Source: Streptomyces sp. HSG2
Lineage (GTDB): Bacteria > Actinomycetota > Actinomycetes > Streptomycetales > Streptomycetaceae
Assembly (NCBI RefSeq): GCF_016598575.1
Contig: NZ_CP066801.1
Location: 434,001-498,000 of the forward strand
Reading direction: 5' to 3'
Length of the DNA stretch: 64,000 nt
A program made the translations under genes and the position numbers. This document shows positions 7,786 through 15,322 of the stretch, in pieces (position 1 is the stretch's first letter; every line of letters begins with the position of its first letter). Below the pieces are notes generated by a model. It saw nothing but the letters and a program-made list of their open reading frames with translations, was not told the DNA's origin and did no database searches.

Positions 7786-8196
7786 ATGACCGTCCAGCAC
7801 TTCACCCCGGAAGGCATGCTGCAGCCGGCCCCGTACCACCACGTCGCCGTGGGCACCGGGTCAAAGCACGTCCACGTCAGCGGCCAGGTCGCGCGCCAGG
7901 CCGACGGCGTCCCCGTCGCACCCGGCGATCTGGCCGGGCAGGTCGCCCAGGCCCTGCGCAACACCGCCATCGGTCTCGCAGGTACGGGGGCGTCGTTCAC
8001 GGACGTACTGCGTCTGACGTTCTACGTGACCCAGTGGAGCCCCGAGAAGATCAGCGACTTCATGACCGGCGTGGAGGCGGTCGCCGACGAGATCGGCCTC
8101 CGGCTTCCCATGCCTCCGGCCTCCCTCATCGGCGTCGAGCACCTCTTCGAGCCGGACGTGCTCGTCGAGGTTGAGGCGACCGCGCTCCTGGACTGA
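7786..8196 (+). CDS. RidA family protein (enamine/imine deaminase-like)
   Basis: A 136-residue YjgF/YER057c/UK114 (Rid) protein. These trimers hydrolyse reactive enamines and imines made by PLP enzymes, or act in catabolic pathways. The conserved fold is complete: HVHVSGQVARQADGVPV, then FTDVLRLTFYVTQWSPEK and the C-terminal VLVEVEATALLD. The Arg of the usual C-terminal IEIEAIA/R site is not obvious, so substrate use may differ from canonical RidA. A strong GGAGGAG ribosome site lies 7 bases before the ATG. It is likely repressed by the divergent HxlR protein. Confidence 0.88.
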   Translation: MTVQHFTPEGMLQPAPYHHVAVGTGSKHVHVSGQVARQADGVPVAPGDLAGQVAQALRNTAIGLAGTGASFTDVLRLTFYVTQWSPEKISDFMTGVEAVADEIGLRLPMPPASLIGVEHLFEPDVLVEVEATALLD

Positions 8197-8201
8197 TCCC
8201 T

Positions 8202-8758
8202 TCAGGCACATGCCATCCGGACTCGGCTCCTCACGGCCGAGTGAACGGAGCCGAGTGTCTGTTTGATCATCCAGTAGGTGTGTGCCAGGTCGATGCGGCG
8301 AAGGAACACCTGCCATCGCAGGTCAACGTCCGCGCCGTTCACGCCGGTCTTCGAGGACCACAGCCAGTCCGGGAGGGGGTCCTGGCCGCCGGGCAGGTGG
8401 TCGACGGAGAGACGGATCCGGGTGCCCTCGATGACGGGGAGTTCGCCGGTGTGGTCGATCCAGGCACAGCGGGTGGTCAGCTTGGGGTGGAGGCGGTCCC
8501 AGGCCATGGCCGTCGCGGTGCCGTAGCGGTCGGTGACCTGCACCGTCTCCGCGTCGGGCTCGCCCCGGGTCTCGGGCTTGGCGAAGCGGAACTCCTTGCC
8601 GTGCTTCGGCGGCCTCCCGCCCTGGGGATAGGTCTGGGCGTACTCCTAGAGGGACGGGGTCGGGCGGCGCATCACCCGGTCCGTGCGCATCCGCCCCAGC
8701 ACTTCGACCGGCAGGCCGGCCAGGAGGTATGCCATGCGCGGGGCGCCGTAGCTCGCCC
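8202..8758 (-). pseudogene. Transposase fragment (IS701-like NF041680 family), broken
   Basis: The translation reads ASYGAPRMAYLLAGLPVEVLGRMRTDRVMRR, then an in-frame stop near 8648, then YAQTYPQGGRPPKHGKEFRFAKPET and later AWIDHTGELPVIEGTRIRLSVDHLPGG and LWLWSSKTG-like text. This matches the C-terminal half of Streptomyces putative transposases of the IS701-like group. The N-terminal half is missing at about 8758, and similarity ends near IKQTLG at the other side, so the copy is dead. Its upstream edge truncates the hemerythrin-like gene on the opposite strand. Confidence 0.7.
8221..8256 (+). terminator. Hairpin downstream of ridA
   Basis: A perfect 10-bp inverted repeat ACTCGGCTCC (8221-8230) and GGAGCCGAGT (8247-8256), 24 bases past the ridA stop. 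It is a plausible terminator for ridA lying at the edge of the transposase remnant. Confidence 0.55.
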
Positions 8759-9171
8759 GCACCGCCGAGCGGCTGGCGCAGTCGCCCGACACCGAACGGG
8801 CCGTCGCGCTCCGGGGAGTACTGCACAGCTGGCATGACGTCAGCAGCCGGCTCGGTACGGACCCCGGCGTGGCGGCCGAGCTGGCGAAGCTGACGGAGGG
8901 GGTGCGCGATCAACTGGCGAAACACGCCGGGGACGAGGAGCACGAGCTGTCTGGTCGGCTGGCGCCGGTGCTGGGCAAGCAGGTCTGGAAGGGGTTCGCG
9001 ACGCACATGCGCAAGACGGCACCGAGCTGGACCCTGAAGTTCATGCCGGCCTGGCTGTCCTCCGTGGCGGGCGCAGGCGAGCGGGGCGGAGTGCCCGCCC
9101 CGCCGGTGGCGGCGCTGTTCAAGGGCTGGCTGGAGAAGCGACAGCGGGCCGCGTTCGGCGAGAACTACTGA
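8752..9171 (+). pseudogene. Hemerythrin-like protein, 5' truncated
   Basis: An open frame of about 139 codons with no start before the transposase junction. The text VLHSWHDVSSRLGTDP, QLAKHAGDEEHELSGRLAPVLGKQVWKGFATHMRKTAP fits the second half of an actinobacterial hemerythrin (HHE) four-helix domain, with H...EE.E metal-ligand spacing, and a C-terminal tail ending FGENY. The first helices are gone. An internal ATG at 9003 or GTG starts would give only a partial domain. The family call is tentative. Confidence 0.5.
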
Positions 9172-9677
9172 ACGGACCCCCGTGAGGGCATCACCGCTTC
9201 CCGTCCGTCTTGACCATCCCCTCGTCTGACTGGGTCCGGTACAACCAGCTCACCTCCTGTACGGCTGGCAGGCCACGTCGCCTGGTGCGCGTACTGTCGG
9301 GCGGTCGGCATGTGCTGGGTCTCCCACGGCCGCTGGACCGCGCACGAGGAAGCCACCACCGACGCCGGTCAGCCCGAACTTCTACCGACGGTGCGGGCCG
9401 TGCCGCACCTGTGGGAAGGCGAGGCGGCACCATACCCCCCGCCAAGGCGGGAGGAACTCCCCTGCGTCGCCATATGACGCGGAGGGCCTACTGTTTTCGC
9501 AGCTCACAGCCCTATCAGGGAGGATGATCCGAGGGAGTTCTCAGGGGGTTCCCGCTGCCACAGGGGGTTCCGAGGGGGTTTAGGCGCGAAAGATCGCGGA
9601 ACATCGAGAAACACCCCGGTAACGCTAGACGCCAGGTGGCAGCCGCTTTTGGCTCACTCGACGCGGGTCAGGCCCGC
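9172..9677. other. Right part of the island, no gene supported
   Basis: A 506-base stretch without a convincing gene. One plus-strand frame near 9280-9475 encodes AWCAYCRAVGMCWVSHGRW, which looks like a real protein remnant with paired Cys, but it has no start or ribosome site. G-rich direct repeats lie at 9542-9581. The stretch ends at the second gap repeat. No integrase could be read on either strand, so if this was an integrative element it has lost its recombinase. Confidence 0.45.
9542..9581 (+). repeat. G-rich short direct repeats
   Basis: CAGGGGGTTCC occurs at 9542-9552 and 9561-9571 and is followed directly by a near-copy GAGGGGGTTT at 9572-9581. This could be recombinase arm sites or iteron-like sites of the former element. 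No function is shown. Confidence 0.5.
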
Positions 9678-9719
9678 TCCGGGGTGGAGTACCCGACCCA
9701 CCCCGGCCCGGCGGCCTGA
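9678..9719 (+). repeat. Right copy of the 42-bp direct repeat (gap 3' end), putative attR
   Basis: 41 of 42 bases are identical to 5853-5894, including the in-frame TGA that ends gap. Upstream of it the sequence is unrelated to gap, so it is not a second gap gene but a copied 3' end. A hairpin terminator (9737-9765) follows 17 bases later, as expected of the native downstream flank of gap. Confidence 0.8.
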
Positions 9720-9736
9720 GGCCCGCCGCGGACGCA

Positions 9737-9765
9737 CGCCGCCCCCACCTGTGGTCGGGGCGGCG
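9737..9765 (+). terminator. Probable native gap terminator, now separated by the island
   Basis: A 9-bp stem CGCCGCCCC (9737-9745) and GGGGCGGCG (9757-9765) with an 11-base loop, just past the attR-like repeat. Its place relative to the copied gap stop suggests it terminated gap before the island arrived. Confidence 0.65.
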
Positions 9766-9869
9766 CGGGGTCCCCCGATGGGGTCCGTCCGGTCTACGCT
9801 GGAAGTGGGCCGTGAGCGGGCTTCACGTGCCTTCGCCGAGGGCTCCCGACACGCGGCCGGAAACAGAGT

Positions 9870-11129
9870 ATGGCTCTTCCTCGCGTGGCCGTCGTCCACG
9901 CACCGCACGGCAGCGCCCACCTCTCCGACATCGAACGGTCCGCCTCCGGCCTCTGCCGGCCGGTGCTCCTGTTCACCGAGGAGGCGGCGGAGGCCCACCC
10001 CTGGGTCGTGAACGCCGCCGACCGTCGATTCCCGGTCGCGGTGGCCGGGGCGGGGCGACTCGTGGCGACCGCCGCCGCGCTCGGCCTCGACGGCGTCACC
10101 ACCTTCCACGACGCCCACGTCGACGACGCGGACACGGTGGCGCGCGCCCTGGGACTTCCCGGAGCACCGGCGACACCGTCTCCCTGGGACAAGCTCCGAC
10201 AGCGAGCCACCCTGTGGAAGGCCGGTCTCACCGACGTCCGGTGCCGGCGGGTGGACTCACGCCAGGACTTCGACCGCGCCGTCGGGGAGTTGCCGCCGCC
10301 CTGCGTTCTCAAGCCCCGCCGTGGGGCGGGCGGCTCCGGCATCGCCTTCCTGCGCGACGCTGAGGACGTACGACACCAGCGAACGACCAGAACGCACTGG
10401 ACGGGCCTCACTCTGGAGACCGTGCTGCGGCGCGGCGCGCACCCCGTGCGGCCGGACTGGCTGGCCGACTTCGTCTCGGTGGAGACGGTGAGCGGCGAGA
10501 CCGACCACGAGACGGTGGCCGTGTTCGACAAGCTCCCGGTGGAGGTGTCGCCGCACGCCGGCCCGGACGGGGCGGACGCCGTGGGGGTGACCGGGGACGT
10601 GCTGCCCTCACAGCTGCCCCGGGACGGCGAGGAGCAGGTCCGGTCCTACGTCCGGGCGTGCCTGGAGGCCCTCGGCGTCCGGTGGCGCGTCACCCACACC
10701 GAGGTCCGCGTCACCCCCGAGGGGCCGGACCTCATCGAGATCAACGGCCGGGTCGGTGGCCACCTCGACCGGCTGCTTCGACTCGTCGGCGGCCCGGACC
10801 TCCTGCGATCCGCCTTCCTCGTGGCACTCGGCTCGTGTCCTCCCCACGCCGCCCCCGATTCCCCCCACGACTGCGTCATGGGGTACTTCCCCCCCTTCCC
10901 CGAGCGCGCCGGAGCGGTCCGGTCCCGGGTGACCGCGGACGACCTGCTGTCGCTCGACGGAGTCTGCGCGGTCGAGGAGGTGGCCGCCGCAGGCGAGGCC
11001 CGGGAGGCGACCGGCTACCGGATGGCGAATCTGATGCTGCGCGCCGACACCCCCGAGGTCCTGCGCAGGCGCTCGACCGAGGCGGCGCGGGCGGTGCGAC
11101 ACCTCTTCGCCGCCGACACCGGGGGCTGA
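9870..11129 (+). CDS. Orphan ATP-grasp carboxylate ligase
   Basis: A 419-residue ATP-grasp enzyme of the carboxylate-amine/thiol ligase group, which activates a carboxylate as acyl-phosphate for coupling to an amine. An N-terminal Rossmann-like domain (about 1-105) precedes the ATP lobe with PPCVLKPRRGAGGSGI (about 148-162, the ATP-binding Lys). The metal/ATP block THTEVRVTPEGPDLIEINGRVGG (about 275-297) carries the Glu-x-Asn that binds Mg. Relatives include L-amino-acid ligases and BacD-like dipeptide synthases. No pathway partner is adjacent and a strong terminator follows. The substrate is unknown. Confidence 0.8.
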   Translation: MALPRVAVVHAPHGSAHLSDIERSASGLCRPVLLFTEEAAEAHPWVVNAADRRFPVAVAGAGRLVATAAALGLDGVTTFHDAHVDDADTVARALGLPGAPATPSPWDKLRQRATLWKAGLTDVRCRRVDSRQDFDRAVGELPPPCVLKPRRGAGGSGIAFLRDAEDVRHQRTTRTHWTGLTLETVLRRGAHPVRPDWLADFVSVETVSGETDHETVAVFDKLPVEVSPHAGPDGADAVGVTGDVLPSQLPRDGEEQVRSYVRACLEALGVRWRVTHTEVRVTPEGPDLIEINGRVGGHLDRLLRLVGGPDLLRSAFLVALGSCPPHAAPDSPHDCVMGYFPPFPERAGAVRSRVTADDLLSLDGVCAVEEVAAAGEAREATGYRMANLMLRADTPEVLRRRSTEAARAVRHLFAADTGG

Positions 11130-11135
11130 GTGGAT

Positions 11136-11183
11136 CCTGCCGCCGTCGCGGCCCGGGCTCCAGGGCGCCGCGACGGCGGCAGG
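11136..11183 (+). terminator. Strong terminator after the ATP-grasp gene
   Basis: A perfect 16-bp inverted repeat CCTGCCGCCGTCGCGG (11136-11151) and its complement at 11168-11183, six bases past the ATP-grasp stop. Confidence 0.85.
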
Positions 11184-11264
11184 ACGGCGCCCGGGGACCC
11201 GCGGGTCGGCCCCCGGGCGGCTACCGTGGGAGGTGGGGATGTCCCGACAGGGCGGTGGTTCGAC

Positions 11265-12095
11265 ATGTACTCGTCCACACAGGGCAGCTGGCCCGACTGG
11301 CGCATCGACCGGATCCACGCCGTCACTTCCACGCACGGTGCGTTGGCGCTGGTCTCCGCCCAGTGCGTCGACGCTCGCCCGACCTCGATCGAGGCGCTGT
11401 CGGGAGCGGCGGCCTGGCACCCCGACGGCGCACCCGGGCTCGTCGTCTCGGCCGACGCCTCGCTGGGGGTCCGCGTGGACGGCCGCCTGGTCGACGGGGA
11501 GGAGTTCGTCGACGCGTCGCGCCCGGACGGTGGGCCGGTCATCGAGTGCGGGCCCTACCTGCTCGATGTCTTCTCGCTCGACAGGATCGACTACGAACTG
11601 CGCGTCTACCGTTCCGGGGCACCGGGCCTGAGGTCCTTCCGGGGGATCGAGACTTACCCTTACGACGAGTCCTGGGTCACGATCGGCGAGATCTCGCCCT
11701 CAGGGGGCGGGGAGGCCGTGCCCTGGTCCTTCACGCGCGCCGCCGACTCCGGCCGCACGAAGATCGTTCCCTTCACGGTGACCGTGGACGTCATGGGCTC
11801 GCCGTACGAGTTGCTGCCCTTCGAGGACGGCGACGACGTCGTCCTCGTCGTGGCGGACGCCACCACCGGCGAGGAGTCCTCCCCGCAGGGTCGCTTCCTC
11901 CGCCTTGCCCGCCCCGCCGCCGGCGAGCCCTCGGTCTTGGACTTCAACTACCTCTACATCCCCCCGTGCGCCTTCTCCGACGCCTTCAGCTGTCCCCTCC
12001 CGCCACTGCGGAACGAGATCGCCGCACCGATCCGCGCCGGGGAGAAGCGCGTCCTGTGGACGACGGAAGCGCCCGGTCCGCTCTCCGGCCGCTGA
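11265..12095 (+). CDS. DUF1684 family protein
   Basis: A 276-residue protein of the DUF1684 family (COG3358), function unknown. The diagnostic C-terminal motif is LDFNYLYIPPCAFSDAFSCPLPPLRNEIAAPIRAGEK, where family members have N-x-Y-x-P-x-C-A...CPLPP and two conserved Cys. The central block RSFRGIETYPYDESW is also typical. The ATG at 11265 (MYSSTQGSWPDW) is chosen because the open frame upstream translates the terminator. Family members are often predicted cytosolic or lipid-associated. No operon partner; lnt converges from the other side. Confidence 0.75.
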   Translation: MYSSTQGSWPDWRIDRIHAVTSTHGALALVSAQCVDARPTSIEALSGAAAWHPDGAPGLVVSADASLGVRVDGRLVDGEEFVDASRPDGGPVIECGPYLLDVFSLDRIDYELRVYRSGAPGLRSFRGIETYPYDESWVTIGEISPSGGGEAVPWSFTRAADSGRTKIVPFTVTVDVMGSPYELLPFEDGDDVVLVVADATTGEESSPQGRFLRLARPAAGEPSVLDFNYLYIPPCAFSDAFSCPLPPLRNEIAAPIRAGEKRVLWTTEAPGPLSGR

Positions 12096-12130
12096 TCCCG
12101 CCGCCGGGGCCACCGGTGGGCCACGCCGGC

Positions 12131-12161
12131 CCCCGAGAGGCCGTGGGACGCCCTCTCGGGG
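12131..12161. terminator. Bidirectional terminator between DUF1684 gene and lnt
   Basis: A 10-bp stem CCCCGAGAGG (12131-12140) and CCTCTCGGGG (12152-12161), placed between two convergent genes and able to serve both. Confidence 0.8.
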
Positions 12162-12167
12162 CGGGCT

Positions 12168-13778
12168 CTACCGTTTCCCCGAACGGCGCCGCGCCGCGGC
12201 GGCGAGGGCCCAGCCGATTCCGGCGACGGCGAGCGCGGCGAGCACGGCCTCCGGGAGCGGTCCGAACCGTGTGGCGGGGGTCTGCGAGGAGCGCAGCGGG
12301 ACCTCCGCCACCAGGGAGTCGGCGACGAACATCCCCGTCCTCCGGGCGACGGTTCCGTCCGGCATGATGATCGCGCTGACTCCGCTGGTCACGGGCACGG
12401 CGACGGCACGGCTGTGCTCGACGGCGCGAATCCTGGACATGGCCAGCTGCTGGTGGGTCATCTCGCTCCGGCCGAAGGTGGCGTTGTTGCTCGGCACGGA
12501 GATCATCCGGGCTCCGTCCCGCACCTCCGAACGAACGGCCCAGTCGAAGGCCGCCTCGTAGCAGGTGACCAGGCCGACCCGGGTTCCGGCCATGGCGAAC
12601 ACGCCGGACTCGTCGCCCCTGCTGAAGTCCTGGCGGACCATCGCGGTCCACTCGGGGTTCAACGCCCCGATCAGCGAGCGCAGGGGCAGGTACTCCCCGA
12701 ACGGCTGGATCTGACGCTTGTCGTAGGTGTCCACGGGCCCCTCCGCGGGGTCCCACAGGATCTGCTCGTTGTAGAGCCGGCCGTCGCGCTCGACCACCCC
12801 GCCGACGGAGATCGGCACGCCGATCGACCGTGCCGCGCGGTCGATCACCTCACGGGCGTCGGCGTTGCGGAACGGGTCGATGTCGGAGGAGTTCTCCGGC
12901 CACAGGACGAAGTCGGGCGGGGCGACGTCGCCCGCCCTCACCAGAGCGGCCAGCCGTTCGGTCTCCCGGGCGTGGTAGTCCAGCACCGCGCGCCGCTGGG
13001 CGTTGAAGTCGAGACCGGCGCGGGGGACGTTGCCCTGGACGACCGCCACCGTCGCGGTGCCCTCCTCCGCCGCGTCGGTCACCAGAGGCCGGGCGGCCCA
13101 CGCGCCGAGCGGAGGCACGACCAGGCAGAGCGACGCAGTGACGGCGGCACCCCGACGCGCCGCCCCGGTCCGACGATCGCGCCCGAACAGGGACACCGCC
13201 TGGCAGAGGCCGAACCCGCAGAGCGCCGCGGCGAAGCCGAGCAGGGGCGTGCCGCCCAGCGCGGCGAGGGGGAGGAAGACCCCGTCCGCCTGACCGAAGG
13301 CGATCTTGCCCCAGGGGAAGCCGTCGAAGGGCAGTCGGGCGCGGAGCCCTTCCGCCGCGACCCACACCGCCGCCGCCCACACGGGCCACGCGGGCAGGCG
13401 CGACACGGCGGCGATGCCCGCGCCGGCGAGGGCGAGGAACAGGGCCTCGACCGTCGCCAGCGCCAGCCAGGGGCCGGGCCCGACCTCCACGCCCGTCCAG
13501 CGCAGCAGCGGGAGCAGGAAGCCGAGGCCGAAGAGCCAGCCCAGACCCAGCCCGGCCAGCGGGCCACGTCCGCGCAGCACCGCGCCCAGGATCGCCAGCG
13601 CGGGCAACGCCAGCCACCAGACGGTGCGGGGCGGGAAGCTGAGGTAGAGGAGGAGGCCGGCGATCCCGGCCGCGACCGGCGGCACGAGGCCGCGCGAGCG
13701 TCGGACGACGCGCGACGGTGCTCCCGTCCGCCGCTGCTTACGGTCCGACCCGCCCTCCGACATGGCGATGAGGGTCAT
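12168..13778 (-). CDS. lnt: Apolipoprotein N-acyltransferase
   Basis: A 536-residue Lnt, which adds the third acyl chain to the N-terminal Cys of lipoproteins at the outer face of the membrane. Six or so membrane helices occupy about residues 30-225. A nitrilase-fold domain follows (about 243-500) with the catalytic triad Glu in FVLWPENSS, Lys in DTYDKRQIQPFGEYLP and Cys in LVTCYEAAFDW, all present. A last helix lies near the C-terminus. Lnt is known in actinobacteria, where streptomycetes often have two copies. The start at 13778 is used; the ATG at 13763 is equally possible. Confidence 0.93.
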   Translation of the reverse strand: MTLIAMSEGGSDRKQRRTGAPSRVVRRSRGLVPPVAAGIAGLLLYLSFPPRTVWWLALPALAILGAVLRGRGPLAGLGLGWLFGLGFLLPLLRWTGVEVGPGPWLALATVEALFLALAGAGIAAVSRLPAWPVWAAAVWVAAEGLRARLPFDGFPWGKIAFGQADGVFLPLAALGGTPLLGFAAALCGFGLCQAVSLFGRDRRTGAARRGAAVTASLCLVVPPLGAWAARPLVTDAAEEGTATVAVVQGNVPRAGLDFNAQRRAVLDYHARETERLAALVRAGDVAPPDFVLWPENSSDIDPFRNADAREVIDRAARSIGVPISVGGVVERDGRLYNEQILWDPAEGPVDTYDKRQIQPFGEYLPLRSLIGALNPEWTAMVRQDFSRGDESGVFAMAGTRVGLVTCYEAAFDWAVRSEVRDGARMISVPSNNATFGRSEMTHQQLAMSRIRAVEHSRAVAVPVTSGVSAIIMPDGTVARRTGMFVADSLVAEVPLRSSQTPATRFGPLPEAVLAALAVAGIGWALAAAARRRSGKR

Positions 13779-13845
13779 CCGGGGAGTCTACGGCGGGCCC
13801 CGCGCACCGGGAGAGCGGGGCCGGACTCGGGGGTCGAGGCCGCCG

Positions 13846-14388
13846 TCAGGGCGCGGGGTCGGGTTCCCGGGGTCGCAACCGGTCGGTGATGACGTGGGCC
13901 GCGGTGGCGGCGTCGTCCACGGTGACGGTCAAGGTGTGACCGTCCCGCATCCTCAGGATCACGCCCTCGCCGCGCCGGACGACGACGGCGGTGCCCATCT
14001 CCGGGCGCCAGCGGTAGCCCCAGCCACCCCAGTGGCGGGGGGTGACCATCGGGGTGAACTCCGCCCCGGCCACCTGGGCGAGCGGAATGCGCCGGCGGGG
14101 CAGTCCGACGTGGCCGCACCTCACCTCCAAGGACTCCTCGTCGACGCGGAGCGCGACGTGGACGAAGGCGAGGGTCCCGAAGAGGACGAGGAGGCCCACC
14201 GCGACACAGCCCACCACGGCCATCACCAAGGCCACGAGCTGGGGACCCCCGGTGGAGCCGACGGCGAGGACGATACCGAGGGCCACGCACGCGGCCCCGG
14301 ACAGGGCCGGCAGCCACTGCATCCGGTTCGTGGCCCGACCGGTCCACACGGCGGGGCGGGGGGGCTGGGCGCCGGGACGGTCCCTCAT
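13846..14388 (-). CDS. Two-helix membrane protein with PH-like domain
   Basis: A 180-residue protein. Two adjacent hydrophobic helices (about residues 27-75: ALSGAACVALGIVLAV and VALVMAVVGCVAVGLLVLFGTLAFV) are followed by a beta-rich segment (HVALRVDEESLEVRCGHVGLPRRRIPLAQVAGAEF) of the bacterial PH-like or DUF3093-like type. Conserved WGGWGYRWRP and an acidic C-terminus are visible. The function is unknown; it is probably a small integral membrane protein. The gene lies 67 bases upstream of lnt in the same direction and may be co-transcribed with it. Confidence 0.7.
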   Translation of the reverse strand: MRDRPGAQPPRPAVWTGRATNRMQWLPALSGAACVALGIVLAVGSTGGPQLVALVMAVVGCVAVGLLVLFGTLAFVHVALRVDEESLEVRCGHVGLPRRRIPLAQVAGAEFTPMVTPRHWGGWGYRWRPEMGTAVVVRRGEGVILRMRDGHTLTVTVDDAATAAHVITDRLRPREPDPAP

Positions 14389-14479
14389 GGCTACGAGCGT
14401 ACCCAGCCTCCCCCCACCCGGGTGGTCGACGAAGACGCGAAAGGGGGCCGGTCGGGTGTCGTCGGGCTCGGCGACCGCG

Positions 14480-15265
14480 TCACCCCGCGGGCGCGACCTC
14501 GGTCAGGTCTCGCCCCTCCGGGTAGGCGAGGGCCGGGAGCGGCAGGACACCCGGCCGCCCGCTGAGCAGCACGGTGACGGCACCGCCGGGCGTCACGCCC
14601 GGCGTGGGGGACGCCCCGATCCGGCGCAGTGCCTGGGCGGCGACCGCGCCCGCCGAGCCGTGCAGGACCGGCGGCGGTCGATCCCGTCGGGCGAGCGCCT
14701 CCCGGATCCGTCCGGCGACCAGCTCGTAGTGGGTGCAGCCGAGGACCAGGGCGGCGACGTCGTCCGGTGTCCGGGCCGCCGCGGCGGCGACGGCGGTGTC
14801 GATCGCCCGCTCGTCGGCACGCTCGACGGCCTCGGCGAGCCCTGGGCAGGGCACCTCCGCGACCACCACGCCGTCGGCGTAGTCCTCGATCAGCCGACGC
14901 TGGTACGGGCTGCCGGTGGTGGCGGGCGTGGCCCAGATGGCGATGGGCTCACCGCCCGCGGCGGCGGGTCTGATCGCCGGGACGGTGCCGATCACGGGCA
15001 GACGTGGTTCGAGACGGGCCCGCAGCGCGGGCAGGGCGTGCACCGTGGCGGTGTTGCAGGCGACGACGAGGGCGTCGGGCCGGTGGGCGGCGGCGGCCTC
15101 CGCGACGGACAGGGCCCGCGACGTCAGCTTCTCGGGCGTCCGCGCGCCCCAGGGCATCCCCTCGGGGTCCAGGGAAAGCACGAGCTCGGCGTCCGGGCGG
15201 AGCCGCCGCACCGCGGCGGTGGCGGCCAACAGGCCGATTCCGGAGTCCATGAGCGCGATCTTCAC
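14480..15265 (-). CDS. Glutamate/aspartate racemase family protein
   Basis: A 261-residue cofactor-independent racemase. The two catalytic Cys are in VVACNTATVHALPALR (about residue 70) and LVLGCTHYELVAGRI (about 180), the GxCNT and GCTHY motifs of the MurI/Asp-Glu racemase family. The N-terminus IALMDSGIGLLAATAAV is the usual substrate-binding DSGxGG region with Ile-Gly for Gly-Gly, a small deviation. It could make D-Glu for peptidoglycan, but streptomycetes often have a separate canonical murI, so the exact substrate is open. The start is the GTG at 15265, and the gene is divergent from the glycosyltransferase gene. Confidence 0.82.
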   Translation of the reverse strand: MKIALMDSGIGLLAATAAVRRLRPDAELVLSLDPEGMPWGARTPEKLTSRALSVAEAAAAHRPDALVVACNTATVHALPALRARLEPRLPVIGTVPAIRPAAAGGEPIAIWATPATTGSPYQRRLIEDYADGVVVAEVPCPGLAEAVERADERAIDTAVAAAAARTPDDVAALVLGCTHYELVAGRIREALARRDRPPPVLHGSAGAVAAQALRRIGASPTPGVTPGGAVTVLLSGRPGVLPLPALAYPEGRDLTEVAPAG

Positions 15266-15322
15266 CCGGTCACGATAGACGATGTACGTTCCGCTCCCGC
15301 TTCCGTGGTGCAGACTGCGGCC

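Noticed and set aside
9210..9527. A 105-codon plus-strand open frame in the island
   Set aside because: Arg/Gly-rich, spans the G-rich edge, has no ribosome site and no similarity to a known protein; another frame there looks more protein-like but is also incomplete.
9678..9719. A second, truncated gap gene
   Set aside because: Only the last 42 bases match gap; the sequence directly upstream is unrelated, so this is a copied 3' end, not a degraded paralogue.
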